DNA from: Sipunculus nudus
Lineage: Eukaryota > Annelida > Sipuncula > Golfingiida > Sipunculidae
Direction of reading: 5' to 3'
Assembly (NCBI GenBank): GCA_026874595.1
Contig: CM049311.1
Coordinates: forward strand, 73,658,953-73,722,952
DNA: 64,000 bases
The position numbers were made by a program, and so were the translations under genes. Below, in pieces: positions 49,338 to 60,733 of this stretch (its first letter is position 1; each line of letters starts with the position of its first letter). The notes beneath the pieces are model-generated. The model made no database searches, had not been told where the DNA came from, and was given only the letters and a program-made list of their open reading frames with translations.

Positions 49338-51359
49338 ATCTGTGTCCTATGCTACCACAATGGAAACACATGAGTCCGTTTTGTTTTCTGCATTGTTCAG
49401 CTGTATGATCAATTTGCCCACATGCAGCACATTGTAGAACACTGTAATCGTATTCCTGATGTGGTAAACACCGCTGAGGGAATGCGCTTGTATTAGTCGA
49501 CTGGCTGTTGTGTGAATTTAAAGGCACATTTCGTCGTGACTGTTGAAAATATTTAGTCTGATCTGGGTAAACTTTATGTAGATCATTGTACTGCGATACA
49601 TATGCCGCGTGTGTGTTTTGTTGTGTACCCGGGTTGGATGTTCCTGGTTGATGGTCTAGAGGAGGTGTTAGAGTGTAGGGATGACCAGGGGTAAACCTAC
49701 TCTCGATTGGGTGATACACAGGAACATTTCCCTGGTATTCAAGTCTATCGGGCTCAACTCTCTGTTTATCAAGGCATCAGCCGCCCGACGGTAATTTCGT
49801 TGCCAGGGATTCCATCCCTGATGTTGATTTTCATCACTCGTCCTAACAAAACTTTTCATGGTATTACCATGACGGGGTCCATAATTTCTTCGTACTCCTG
49901 TCTGATATCCATGCCGCCTTATGTCAGCCCCTGAACGAGAAAGTGGGGGCCATTCCTCGTGATTCTTGTTATGGAGAGTGTAATCTTTGGTGTTACTTTT
50001 CTGATCAAAGTACTGTGAAAATTCCTTTTCGTCAAGGCCATTCATTTGATCAACAACAATTTCAGGGTCAGCACACGCCAGATTACTCAATAATGCCGGT
50101 GTCCCCCGAACTGAGAAATGCAAACCATCCGTCTGATACAGATTTTTGTTAATAGAACCATTTTCAAGTAGGAAAGTTTGGTCATTGTCAAATTTACAGG
50201 ATAGTGCTTCACATGTATCGTTTAGAGCTTTATTGACCTTCTCACACATATTTTGGTGTTCAGTAATGTCCATCCTCGGAGGGATGCTAAATATTGTAAC
50301 ATCATTACAAATTTGCTTGGATGTTTTAATGAGTCTTTTGTAATCATGGAGTATCCTGTCAGTATTAGCCCCACGAAGAGAACAATCATTTGTACCGACT
50401 AAGCACACAATTTTATCAAAATCGCCTTTCTGGCTAACCGAGATGTAACTTTCCACATCATTAATTGTAGCACCTGGGAGTGTGCGGATTCGCGTTGACG
50501 GTGCAAGTGATTTCGTTTTCACCGGTCTTTGTAAGGAATCCCCAACAACCAATACTCTATTCTTTGTTTTATTGGTGTTCTTTGTAACCGATCTAATCTT
50601 GTTCTGTGGTTGGGTATTTGCTGGTGTTACCGTTGTTATAGCGCTGTCCACCTGATCACTGATCTGATCACCGCTAATTGGTGACAAGTTCACTTGGGTA
50701 CTTTTTGAGGAGAACTCTTTGTCAGTGTGTGCATTATTCAGCTCCCGTAGTACGGAATCCCCTACAACCAATACTGAATCATTACATGAAGTGCTTTTTG
50801 TAGTCGAGCTAATCTTGTTCTTTGGTTGGGTATTTGCTGGTGATACTATTGTCATAGCCTGGCCCACCTGATCAATAATCTGATCACTGTTAATTGGTGA
50901 CGAGTCCACTTGAGTACCTTTTGAGGATTTCTCTTTGACCGTGTGAGCGTCATTTAGCGTCCGTAGGCCAGTCAGCTCCAGTTTCAATGCACAGTTTTCA
51001 TCATGAATCATTTTGAGCTTTTCTGTTAGCTCTCTTTGTTTTTGTTGTTCATCCGACATTAGTTTAAGGATTTCATATACAGAGTTCAGCTTTGTTGGCA
51101 TTTCCCTGCACCTCTCACATGTATACATAACACTACCGTGTAGTTCTTTTTCAGGCACCATTGTCCATTCCATGCATATAATGCAACGAATATCAACAAA
51201 TTTTTCCCTACATTTTTTCTTTTTGTCTCCCTTTCTCATGCTATCGTCATCAGCCAACATATCTCCATTATGTTCCGCTTGTAGGTTACCCTCTGCTTTA
51301 GTTTCATAATTAATTTGACCGCTGCTTGTACCATCTTGTGTTTCATCATGTGTCACCAT
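49258..51359 (-). pseudogene. LINE ORF1: PHD-like, SGNH esterase, CCHC knuckles (one frameshift)
   Basis: First ATG at 51359; the same frame is open upstream to a TAA near 51529 but without Met. In order: a Cys pair motif CIIC...CERC (51185-51108, PHD-like); a coiled-coil-like Leu/Glu/Lys stretch (about 51085-50960); and a direct duplication of about 72 codons (50966-50535). Each duplicated unit ends in VLVVGDS, the SGNH block I with nucleophile Ser. The rest of the esterase domain has GTND (about 50396, block III) and DGLHF (about 50129, Asp/His). A frameshift between about 49780 and 49669 separates this from the C-terminal part (49719-49258), which has two zinc knuckles, CAACGQIDHTAEQC and CFHCGSIGHRYENC (both CX2CX4HX4C). 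ORF1 proteins of this type bind element RNA and may act on lipids or esters; the esterase role is not settled. Confidence 0.9.
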
Positions 51360-51612
51360 CAATGTATCCTGTGACTGTGATTTATCAAGTTCTGTGTATG
51401 TTATGTCAATCAATACAAGCAGTTCATCCCCGCCATCTCGACATAATTGTGACACAGGCGAGTCAGCAAGTAGCACTTGTTGGTTATGTTGTGTACATGT
51501 TTCCCCAGTGCTGAGTCTTTATAATAACGGTGTCAGGGGATTTTCTGAAAGTTTGGGTGAAGAAGATTTTACTGAAACTTCATTTATCTGATTTTCAGCT
51601 TCACAGTTATTG

Positions 51613-53640
51613 CCACTCAAGATACTGGATGGCATCACTCTACAATAAGATATCAGGGCGGCATCACTCTACACAAAGACATCTGAGTGGCACGATTCTT
51701 CACTTAATACAGGAGGGCATTATTCTGCAGAAAGATACCAAGGCGGCATCAATCTATGCTAAGATATCAGAGAGCCAACGTTCTTCACTAAATAAAGGAC
51801 GACATCACTCAACAGCAAGATACAAGACGACATTACTCTACACTCAGATATTAGAGAGGCACCACTCAAGATACGGGATGGCATCACTCTACAATAAGAT
51901 ATCAGGGCGGCATCACTCTACACAAAGACATCTGAGAGGCACGATTCTTCACTTAATACAGGAGGGCATTATTCCGCAGAGAGATACCAGGGCGGCATCA
52001 ATCAACACTTAGATATCAGAGAGGCACCACTCTTGACTAAATACAGGATTAAATCACTCTACAGTAATAAACCAGGGCGGAATTAATCGGCACTAAGATA
52101 TCAAAGAGGCACCACTCTTCACTAAGATACAGGATGACATCACTCTTCAGTAAGATACCAGGGCGGCATCACTCTACATAAAGACATCTGAGAGGCACGA
52201 TTCTTCACTTAATAAAGGAGGGCATATTCTGCAGAAAGATACTAAGGCGGCATCAATCTATGCTAAGATAACAGAGAGCCAACGTTTTTCACTAAATAAC
52301 GGACGACATCACTGAACAATAAGATACCAAGGCGGCATCAATCAACACTTAGATATCAGAGAGGCACCACTCTTGACTAAATACATGATTCAATCATTCT
52401 GCAGTAAGATACCAGGGCGAAATCACTCGGCACTTAGATATCAAACAGGCACCACTCTTCACTAAGATACAAGATGGCATCACTCTACAGTAAGATTCCA
52501 CGGCGGCATCACTCTGCACTAAGATATTAAAGAGGCACCCGTCTTCACTAAGATACAGGATGACACCATTCAACAGTAAGATACCAGGGCGGCATAACTC
52601 TACACTCAGATATCAGAGAAGCACCATTCTTCACTAAATACATGATGACATCAACTTACAGTAATATACCAGGACGGAATTACTCTACACTGAGATATCA
52701 AGGAGGCACCACACTTCTTTAAGATACAGGATGACATCACTCTTCAGTAAGATACCAGGGCGGCATCCATCTACACTAAGATATTAAAGAGGCACCCGTC
52801 TTCACAAAGATACAGGATGACACCATTCTACAGTAAGATACCAGGGCGGCATAACTCTACACTCAGATATCAGAGAAGCACCATTCTTCACTAAATATAT
52901 GATGACATCAAATTACAGTAATATACCAGGACGGAATTACTCTACACTGAGATATCAAGGAGGCACCACACTTCTTTAAGATACAGGATGACATCACTCT
53001 TCAGTAAGATACCAGGGCGGCATCCCTCTACACTCAGATATCAGAGAGGCACCACTCAAGATACGGGATGGCATCACTCTACAAAAACATACCAGGGCGG
53101 CATCGCTCTACACAAAGACATCTGAGAGGCACGATTCTTCACTTAATACAGGAGGGCATTATTCTGCAGAAAGATACCAGGGCGGCATCAATCAACACTT
53201 AGATATCAGAGAGGCACCACTCTTGACTAAATACAGGATTAAATTATTCTGCAGTAAGATACCAGGGCGAAATCACTCGGCACTTAGATATCAAAGAGGC
53301 ACCACTCTTCACTAAGATACAGGATGACATCAACTAACAGTAAGATACAAATGCGGCATTACTCTATACTGAGATATCAGAGAGGCACTATTCTTCATTA
53401 AGATACAGGATGGAATCACTCTACAGTAAGATACCACGGCGGAATCACTCGGCACTAAAATATCAGAGAGGCACCAGAGATGGTATCGCACTAAGATAGC
53501 AAGGAGGCATCACCCTTGACTAAAACACCAACATACTATCAGATTAAACTTAAATATCAGGGTGGTATCACCCTGAACAAAGGTATCAGCATTGCATTAC
53601 GCTGCATTTAGACATCAAGGAGGAATACGAACCTTCATCA
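51613..53640 (+). repeat. Higher-order minisatellite array, right part
   Basis: Continuation of the 44925-45980 array. A nine-monomer higher-order unit is clear: the AAGATATTAAAGAGGCACCC monomer at 52521 recurs at 52778 (257 bp) with few differences between. Segments from 51880 to 52220 match 45326-45660 almost base for base, tying the two halves together. Monomers become degenerate after about 53470 and fade by 53640. Confidence 0.9.
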
Positions 53641-54756
53641 TGATACGAGTTGCTTTACATTCCAGTAAACTACTTTTTACTTATGGTAGTCACATTGGGC
53701 CGTGCCAGGGTTGGCTACTCTGTCCACTGGCACCTTCAGGCCCACTAGTCTTTTCAGTTTCTCCAAATAAGATTACTTATCACATAGAGCAATGAATGAC
53801 AGGGCAGATAGACACAGTCTTATGTTCATTAATATTATTCTTGTTGAATAACCATACTCAAAATCCGCAAGTTCTCAGCTATTTGGTTATCTTTTTATCT
53901 CAATGACCATGAAAGACTTAGTAATTGTAATAACATTAAGTTGAATTACTCAGTACAATGCATAGTAAAATACATACTATTTACATGGGACTTGACTCTT
54001 AACGCGATCGTCCACTGAATGACTAACATGCCTCAATCCACTTAAACCCAGACACTTAAATCAGACGTACGTGTCCAGACTGGAACGAAGTACGACCAGT
54101 ATAGATGGATCACTCTGAGAAAAGCTTCTCGTATTTTGCTCATAACTTGTAAAATAAACGAGGCTTTGCATAGACCGAGCAATAAAGACAAAAACCCTGT
54201 ATCTGCACACGGCAGGCCAAAACAGGAGAACTACATCCGTCACTCTGCATGATGAGAAAATAAAACTTCTGTCTTGCACTCAGTCCTAGGTACACTGGTT
54301 CTCGGGTGACCCTTTTGCAAAAGATGAGGTTTTTGTTCGTTAAAATTCGAGGGAGAAATGATAATAAAGGATAGAAGACAAATAAAACTAATTTTCAACA
54401 AGGGAAATAAACACTCATGTTACTCGGTATATAAAAAAAATGGAATTATTTTAAAATATGAGGAAATCAGTCTACATTTTACAATACATCAGTCCCACTA
54501 ATGGCGGTCAAGATAATTGGTTACATGCACAACAGCCTCATTAACAGCTACTGATTGGATGATGTCATATAAACACTCTAAAACATGACCAGCCGAAACA
54601 AAGATGGCTGCTTATGCAGGAACACATCTGATCTGTCCGAACATTTGAAAGAGTAAATAAAAGTTGTAAAACATAAACAGGAGATTAATTTGAAAATGAT
54701 TGCTTGTCATATTAGGTAGTCATTTCCATATGAAGCTTTTTAGGAAATTCTTGTAA
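53641..54756. other. Unassigned spacer
   Basis: No gene or repeat recognised. Confidence 0.4.
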
Positions 54757-55108
54757 GGCCAAAAAAAAAAATAAATAAATAAAAGGTATGGTTCTCAGGC
54801 ACCGCCCGCATCAATTTTAAACCCCCGCATCAAACATTTTTATTTTGATTTTCAATAGAAACTTACCAATTTTGAGCTGCAGCCGCTCGAACATTTCTTT
54901 CAAGAAGATAAAATCATACAATTTCCTTTGTTATGTAGTGCTTTTACGTGTTTAGCAAAATAAATCTGTTATTATCATGTTTTTTCCTTATCATTTGACA
55001 TTTTTATCGAAACATACCAAAAAATTAAAAATTAAAAAAAAACGCACGCCCGCACTGATTTCTGATTAAAAAAAGGTCCTGAGAACCATACCTTTTTTTA
55101 TTTTGGCC
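54757..55108 (-). mobile_element. TWA-target MITE, copy 2 (352 bp)
   Basis: Same family as 33120-33434 in inverted orientation. TIRs GGCCAAAAA...GGTATGGTTCTCAGGCAC on the left and GAGAACCATACC...TTTTGGCC on the right. TAA flanks both ends (54754-54756, 55109-55111). The interior shares TATCGAAACATACCAAAAA with copy 1. It has no coding capacity. Confidence 0.85.
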
Positions 55109-55628
55109 TAAAATATAAGCTTTTACGAATAATAACAGGAGGATATAGGTTGGTGGAACGGAGTAAAGATCGGAATAGGTGTAAACCTTGTGTGTTAGGA
55201 CATATTAAGCTGTCTTGACCTGAATACAAAGATTGAATCTGACATACTTGCATGACATACAACACCTTGTTCTTAATCTCGGCCTCATTAAGAGTTAGCC
55301 AATCGCTACTCATTTATTGGCCTTTTGTTATGTTTTGTTATAAAAAGGGAAAATGTCATCTGACTGATGGATTATCCTGTCCCCGGGATACACCTGTTTT
55401 TTCCTCTTTTCTTTTTTATGGTTCGTATACAAAGAGTCAGAAGATTGCTCGTCAGATCAAAAGACAAGTACAGCGTGTCTATCCGAACCATGCCTGTTTT
55501 ATGCAGCCAAACCAGCATTCATCAAAGACAAAGAAATACTTATCTTAACCACTAAATCAAGTTTATTGGTTATATGGCCGATCAATATTGTTTAATACTG
55601 CAAAGTAAAGTCGATTTATATTATAATA
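55109..55628. other. Unassigned spacer
   Basis: A 98-codon plus-strand frame (55252-55548) has no motif support. An acceptor-like CTTTACTTTGCAG lies on the minus strand at 55598-55610. Confidence 0.35.
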
Positions 55629-55634
55629 TTTATT
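55629..55634 (-). terminator. Candidate poly(A) signal AATAAA
   Basis: Twenty nt after the stop of the 74-codon minus-strand ORF. In AT-rich DNA this hexamer is common, so support is weak. Confidence 0.25.
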
Positions 55635-55653
55635 TGTTTAATGTATTATTATT

Positions 55654-55878
55654 TTACCAATATAATCGTTCCTTAAGCCCGTATCCGCATGTTTTTCTGG
55701 GATAATTTTGATTATAGACGTGAGACAGCATAGCAATTTCAGACTCAAAGTTTACAGGAGCTATCCCCCAACTGCCTGGGTAAAATTTCTTTGATACAAA
55801 TGATCCAACATAAGACAGAAGAGTCAACAATGCTAAAATAAACATTCCAGTTGATGACGTCAGATAATGCGACGTCAT
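55654..55878 (-). CDS. Candidate small membrane or secreted protein (74 codons)
   Basis: Not recognised as a known family. The ATG at 55878 starts MTSHYLTSSTGMFILALLTL, so a hydrophobic segment at about residues 11-28 could be a signal anchor or signal peptide. The rest is mixed, with basic and aromatic residues and ends YGLKERLYW before TAA. On the same strand, CCAAT lies 12-16 nt and a perfect CRE 26-33 nt upstream of the ATG. Two further CRE-like sites overlap the first codons. AATAAA lies 20 nt past the stop. Alternatively the TTG|GTAAAA at the end could be a splice donor, making this a first exon. A chance ORF remains possible. Confidence 0.35.
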   Translation of the reverse strand: MTSHYLTSSTGMFILALLTLLSYVGSFVSKKFYPGSWGIAPVNFESEIAMLSHVYNQNYPRKTCGYGLKERLYW

Positions 55879-55911
55879 GCGCGACCGAAATTGGTAATCT
55901 TTGTGACGTCA
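55855..55911. promoter_or_regulatory. Cluster of three CRE sites plus CCAAT box
   Basis: Perfect TGACGTCA at 55855-55862 and 55904-55911, and a one-mismatch CGACGTCA at 55870-55877, within 57 bp, with ATTGG (inverted CCAAT) at 55890-55894. Such clustering of CREB/ATF-type sites near CCAAT is typical of metazoan promoters and unlikely by chance in AT-rich DNA. It could drive the minus-strand ORF, or a plus-strand transcript. Confidence 0.5.
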
Positions 55912-56198
55912 CTGTTGTCTTTTAAACATAACTTGGATCCTTGGAGATTGGAAGCTTTTTGGAAGGGTCGTAAAGTTAATACAAAAAACTATCTTTGCAT
56001 ATATATATTTTGCGTAACATCTATATACATTATTTTTAGAAGAAAAGTTATTTACAAAGAATATTCATAAATCCGAATATTCTAAAAAAAACATGTTGAC
56101 AAGGTCCGTGGGAGGGTATATAACCACAGAGGTACCTGTGCCAAGTTAAGTTAAAAGGACATATTTTACAGGTCAACTAAAATATATATAAATATATA

Positions 56199-56241
<43 letters not shown>

Positions 56242-56619
56242 CATAAAATGATTCAGATGTTAACGTATATTTCATATCTTGGAATTTTACCCAAAATTAC
56301 AATTTTATTAAAGTTGAAAATAATGCAAAATTGCTTTACTCTTGCCCACCCCTAAACATTAGCAAATGTATAAAGAGATCTGCATTCTAAAGAATACAAG
56401 CCTCCGTCATGTCTTTGCATATACCCATATTGCCAGGTTTATCTGTGCATAAACGACGGTACATTTGTGAATATTCCTTGATGACATTCCTGAATCCGGG
56501 TCATGTGCCGGACCAATACCACAATCTAACTGAATCTTATTTGGCCCATTCCTGAAATGCTCTTAATATTTCAAGTGTTTCCGTTCACGATTACGTGAGG
56601 AATGCTGTTAACAAATACA
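55912..56619. other. Spacer with (AT)n at 56182-56238
   Basis: Nothing recognised apart from the microsatellite. Confidence 0.6.
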
Positions 56620-57830
56620 CAAAAAAAGACGACCAGAGGTCACGGGCTTTCCGGTAAAACCAAGATTGGAAGACTAATGACCAGAACATGTCATTAAAAG
56701 ACAAGGAGGCGGAAAATCAGCCATGGTTTGTAAAGATTGTACCAATATTGACAAAGTTACGATGGAAATGATAATTTGACGTGTTTTCATGACCTTTACC
56801 TATTTAAGAATACACATACAGCTTCAAGAAATCTTTTCGATATACCGTTATTAATTGATACAAAGTGATTCCTGGTAAACTGTGGTTTGTATATGCTATA
56901 TAACAGAGGCAAGAACCAGCAAAAAGGCGAAATTGAGGACAAATAACAAACAGACAGACATATTGAAAAGTTACACAAAGCTGAGACCAGATGACTACAC
57001 TTAATAATGCAGAAGACGAAGGTGAAAAATGAGCCAAAGTTTGTGATGATAGGACCAAAATATACAAAGTTATGAGGAAAATAACATTTTGAATAGTTTT
57101 GAAGTGACAGACATAATGACAAAGTGACACAAAGCTAAGACCAGCTGACTTGACCAAGGTTTGAAGAAGACCCAGAGGAAGAAATTTAGCTATAGTTTAT
57201 GTAAGTAAGACTTATACTTTCGGAGATATGGCCAAAAAATGGTATTTTGTATTGTTTCGAGTACTTTGCCCCCTAGCGGCCATATCCCGAAAATGAAAAA
57301 TCACCTTCGAGATATTAGTAACATTTATTAGTTTGAAAAGGATTTCAGCAAAACTGTTGCCTGTAGAATGCTATATGTAAGGCACAAGAATAAGCAAGAA
57401 AGCCAAATTTATGAAAAATGACAGATAGACAGACATTCATACAAAGTAACACAAAGTTGGGAAAGAGTACTAGACCATGTTATGAAGAAGACACAGAGGA
57501 AGAAAATGAGCCTAAATTTGTGAAGCCAGGACCAATATTGGCCAAGTCATGGTGAAAATAAAGTTTCGACGTTTTTCGATGACCTTGACCTTTGACCTAT
57601 AAAGAACAAAAAAACAATAGGCTACCAGGACTTTTAACTTCCAATTAACCCTGTAAGTTTCAGATCGATTGCTACAAAATTGTGTCCAGGAGAGTACTGA
57701 CAAACCAACACACAAACACTCAAACAGATATATGCAACTGACCAACATGAAATCGAAGATTTCCGACAAGCAACAAACACACGAACGGGATGAACGCATA
57801 CTCTCCTGGCGAAGGCGATGATTAAGAACA
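56620..57830. repeat. Degenerate repeats with GACAGACAGACAT and ATGACCTTGACC
   Basis: The order (GAGCCAAAGTTTGTGA-like) - (GGACCAATATTGGCCAAG-like) - (TTTTCRATGACCTTKACCT) - (GACAGACAGACAT) recurs at about 56710-56960, 57020-57120, 57180-57250 and 57500-57740 with variable gaps. The core GTGACCTTGACCTTTGACC family resembles that of 7190-7910. It is non-coding. Confidence 0.7.
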
Positions 57831-58827
57831 GTATAATGTAAAACATTTATTTTAATGAAAGAATCTTGCAGTGCTTCCCAAAATTATAATTTTCATTGTT
57901 GAATATAATGTAAAATTTCAAAATGGTTTTTCCCTACCCAGCAACTAACTAATATATAAATAATCAACTAGATAATTATATGTAAAACAATATATATATA
58001 TAATATAATAGCCTAGCATCCAAAAACTGAAAAAAACTACTGCATTGTACCATACTATCCAGCCAAATTTTTGACTCGATACAAATATAATATGAACCAA
58101 GACACTAATAATAAAAAAAAACTGGGACAGACATGAAAAAAAAACTAGGAAGTATAAGGACAGCTGATAAGGCTAGACAATAGTACGTTATAAAGTATAT
58201 GGGCGCAATCGCTTTGATTGAACAGTACTGGGTTTCATGTCGCAGGGTGATTCTCTTTCGTTTTGTCATAGACTGTTTTTATGTTGTACAATACCTCGCC
58301 TGGCAGCACATTTTTGTTCTGTTGCTGTAAGTCAAACAATATTCATTTTCCTTTTGTATGTCTGGTGTTACATTAGCAAATGTATAAGCGTCCATTTGGG
58401 GCAAACCATGGTCATTCCTTTGAATACGTTGGCGTTTATATATTATAAACTAGAAATGACTGGGATCATAAAGGTCCTCCAGATCATGATGCCCATTTTG
58501 TCAAAATGGCAGCCCAGAGGCTTATGGGATTTTCATCGGTCTGAACCGCAGTAGGGCACATCCTCTCAAGGTTATCAATCTTCGGTAAAAGTTTCACAAA
58601 AATGTTTTGAAATAATGTATGAAAGAGCACGGAGGATGGACGTAAATATGATTACAATAGGGCACCCGCCTTGGCAGGTATGCATAGTATACATAATAAT
58701 CGTTTCATATTTTTTTGTTCCTCTCTTAGGAGAACGTGAAACAGTTTAAAAATGTCTGTATAACATCTATAGAAGCCAAAAACTTCACAACGTTATAAAA
58801 CTGGACAACGTGATAAACATATTCTTA
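57831..58827. other. Unassigned spacer
   Basis: 58560-58685 contains another dispersed-repeat tail (GGATGGACGTAAATATGATT then AATAGGGCACCCG). Otherwise nothing recognised. Confidence 0.45.
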
Positions 58828-59010
58828 GGCCAAAATAAAAAAAAAATTGTATGGTTCTCAGGCACTTTTTTCATAAACCAGTGCGGACGGGCGTTATTTT
58901 ATGTAACCCTTTTTTGTATGTTTCGATAAATTTGTCAGGGAAAAGCATGACATTAACAGAATTGATTTGCGCTACGTAAGAAAGGAAATCTTATCAAAAT
59001 TGTATTAATG
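58828..59010 (+). mobile_element. TWA-target MITE, copy 3 (3'-truncated)
   Basis: Starts GGCCAAAATAAAA after TTA and contains GTATGGTTCTCAGGCACTTT and TTTTGTATGTTTCGATAAA, collinear with copy 1 up to GAAATTGTATTA-like text near 59008. No right TIR is present, so this copy has lost its end. Confidence 0.75.
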
Positions 59011-59387
59011 AAAATTTCAGATTGTCTTTCCCCTTTTTATGCAATTCATGCCAGAATGCATTGAAGGCTCATATTAGTTCCAAACAACAAACATTTGTTT
59101 TTTTTTTACAGTTTTAAATATACTTGACCAGTATTGTCAATTTTGATTGAGGTTATGTAGAGCAAGCATACAATCGGACCATAGGGTTTATTGCAAATTG
59201 GCATATTGGCTAAAGCCAGCCAGAATTAACCAAGCGTTCTTACCCCTATTATCGTCTTCACGGCTCAGTGACCCGACTCATGAATATCAATAAGACTCTG
59301 TGACCGTAATGCGCAGGGCATACCGGGCGGTAATAAAGCGGAGTACCAGTGTGCTGATGGGGTCACACACTGCTGCTAGTATATGCC
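59011..59387. other. Unassigned spacer
   Basis: Nothing recognised. Confidence 0.4.
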
Positions 59388-59830
59388 AGAATGCTCAAGG
59401 GTCTCTTCCGTTTTCGTTGGACAGACAGATAGCCCAGTCTCGTTCTCGCAAATTCGCGCGCCATGTCATCATAACCTCGTGGCGGAGATCATAAATAGCT
59501 GGACGAAGTATATTTTAGAATCCTCTAAGGCCTCTTTAATTCTACAGCACAGACAGATTGCCAACATACGGACATTCTCGTTCTCGTTAAGTCTCGCGTT
59601 ACGTCATTATTTACTCGTGGCTGGGTATATAACGTTTACAGTATCCTCAAATGTCTCTCAGATTAAACAATAGTCCTAATAGTTACTTATTTCACTGCAC
59701 ACATGTGCTGCCAAATCACTACTCTACAGGTAGTCTCTCGTTATTTCATTAGATTCTCATGGTGGGGATCAAAACCTGATGGCAGGATCATCAACGGTAC
59801 CTGAGCCTTCTAAGGGTTCAAATAAAACGA
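59388..59830. repeat. Three degenerate ~145-165-bp tandem units
   Basis: The string TCTCGTTCTCG / TCTCGTTATTTC followed by ACGTCATTATTTACTCGTGG-like text recurs near 59431, 59576 and 59735. Each is followed by GTATCCTCAAATG/AGCCTTCTAAGGG-like text. Confidence 0.65.
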
Positions 59831-60733
59831 CACGGATATAATATAACCATAACATTGGATATAAGCATATAAACATCAACAGAAATAAAGTAATTAAAAA
59901 ATATTATTATTCTGTATGATCAGATGAAGCATCCCATCCGCAAGTCCCTTGATCATTACATTGCCAAGATTAGGCCAAATGTCAGCTCCATACGTTCAGT
60001 TTTCGCTCCTTACGCGGCCATACACTACAGTCGCTCCTTCGCTTTAACCGCTGTTTTGTGTAGCATCATTTTCGGGGTTTCTTCACCAGGGCTGGCATAA
60101 GGCCGTGAATTGTAATCAGACCGATGAGAGCATTGTATCGCAACTAGAAAAGAATTATAGGTGGTGCCACCAGTCTTCCAGAAAAGACAATGCAATCTTT
60201 CTTGAGATGTTTAAGATTCTGTTTGATATTTATCAATAATGGAAATATTAAAGCTCAAGATCATTCTTCCAGTGAAGATCATGACCTCATATTTAAAAGT
60301 CCCTTTTTTTATCTCTTGTAATGCACACGTAAAGTTTTATAAAGATCCGTGTACGATTTTCTTTGTTATCTCGCATACTAGAATTTTTAGGCCACGGCGG
60401 GACCGTGCTAAGATCATAATATCACCGAATTTTTCTGAGGATACAATTAACAACGTCGCCAAGTGTTGTTATACCTTTTCCAGAGTTTTTTTTTTAAAAA
60501 AAGGAAATAAGATGGCGGTCGAGCGTCGTAGTTGAGGAAGTCAGAGACTCCCGCCCTAGGTGCCCCTTCAGCAACTATAAAGATGATATATAAATGAATG
60601 TTTAATTACTATCTATTTACTATATGACCAACGATTAGGTGAAATACAGAGGAGATAGAGATGAAAAGCTAGGTTCTATAAATATCTAACTGAATGCAAT
60701 GTAAGATCAAGCTGATTTGACAAGGGTTCGTGC
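59831..60733. other. Unassigned spacer
   Basis: At 60160-60171 GGTGGTGCCACC followed by AGTCTT matches the repeat heads at 8384-8740. A 98-codon plus frame (60239-60535) has no motif support. Confidence 0.4.

Larger units (their letters stand above)
45981..51612 (-). mobile_element. Near full-length CR1/L2-type LINE
   Basis: About 5.6 kb non-LTR retrotransposon on the minus strand. In its own direction it has a 5'UTR (about 51612-51360), ORF1 (51359-49258), an 80-nt ORF1/ORF2 overlap, ORF2 (49337-46406) and a 3'UTR with AATAAA at 46013-46008. It ends in an A/TAA-rich tail (about 46007-45981). ORF1 with PHD-like Cys, esterase and CCHC knuckles, followed by an APE endonuclease/RT ORF2, fits the CR1/L2 group. 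Both sides are the same minisatellite: monomer phase resumes at CCACTCAAGATAC after skipping about 16 bp. No clear target duplication is seen, as is common in this group. Lesions: one in-frame stop and five frameshifts. Confidence 0.9.

Noticed and set aside
45971-51612. Target-site duplication of the LINE (AACACTTATT versus CACAGTTATT)
   Set aside because: The match is partial and overlaps the repeat and tail; not distinguishable from chance.
51530-52012. 160-codon ORF rich in His/Ser/Thr repeats
   Set aside because: It is a translation of the 28-29-bp minisatellite; the monomer length is not a multiple of three and the frame breaks in other units.
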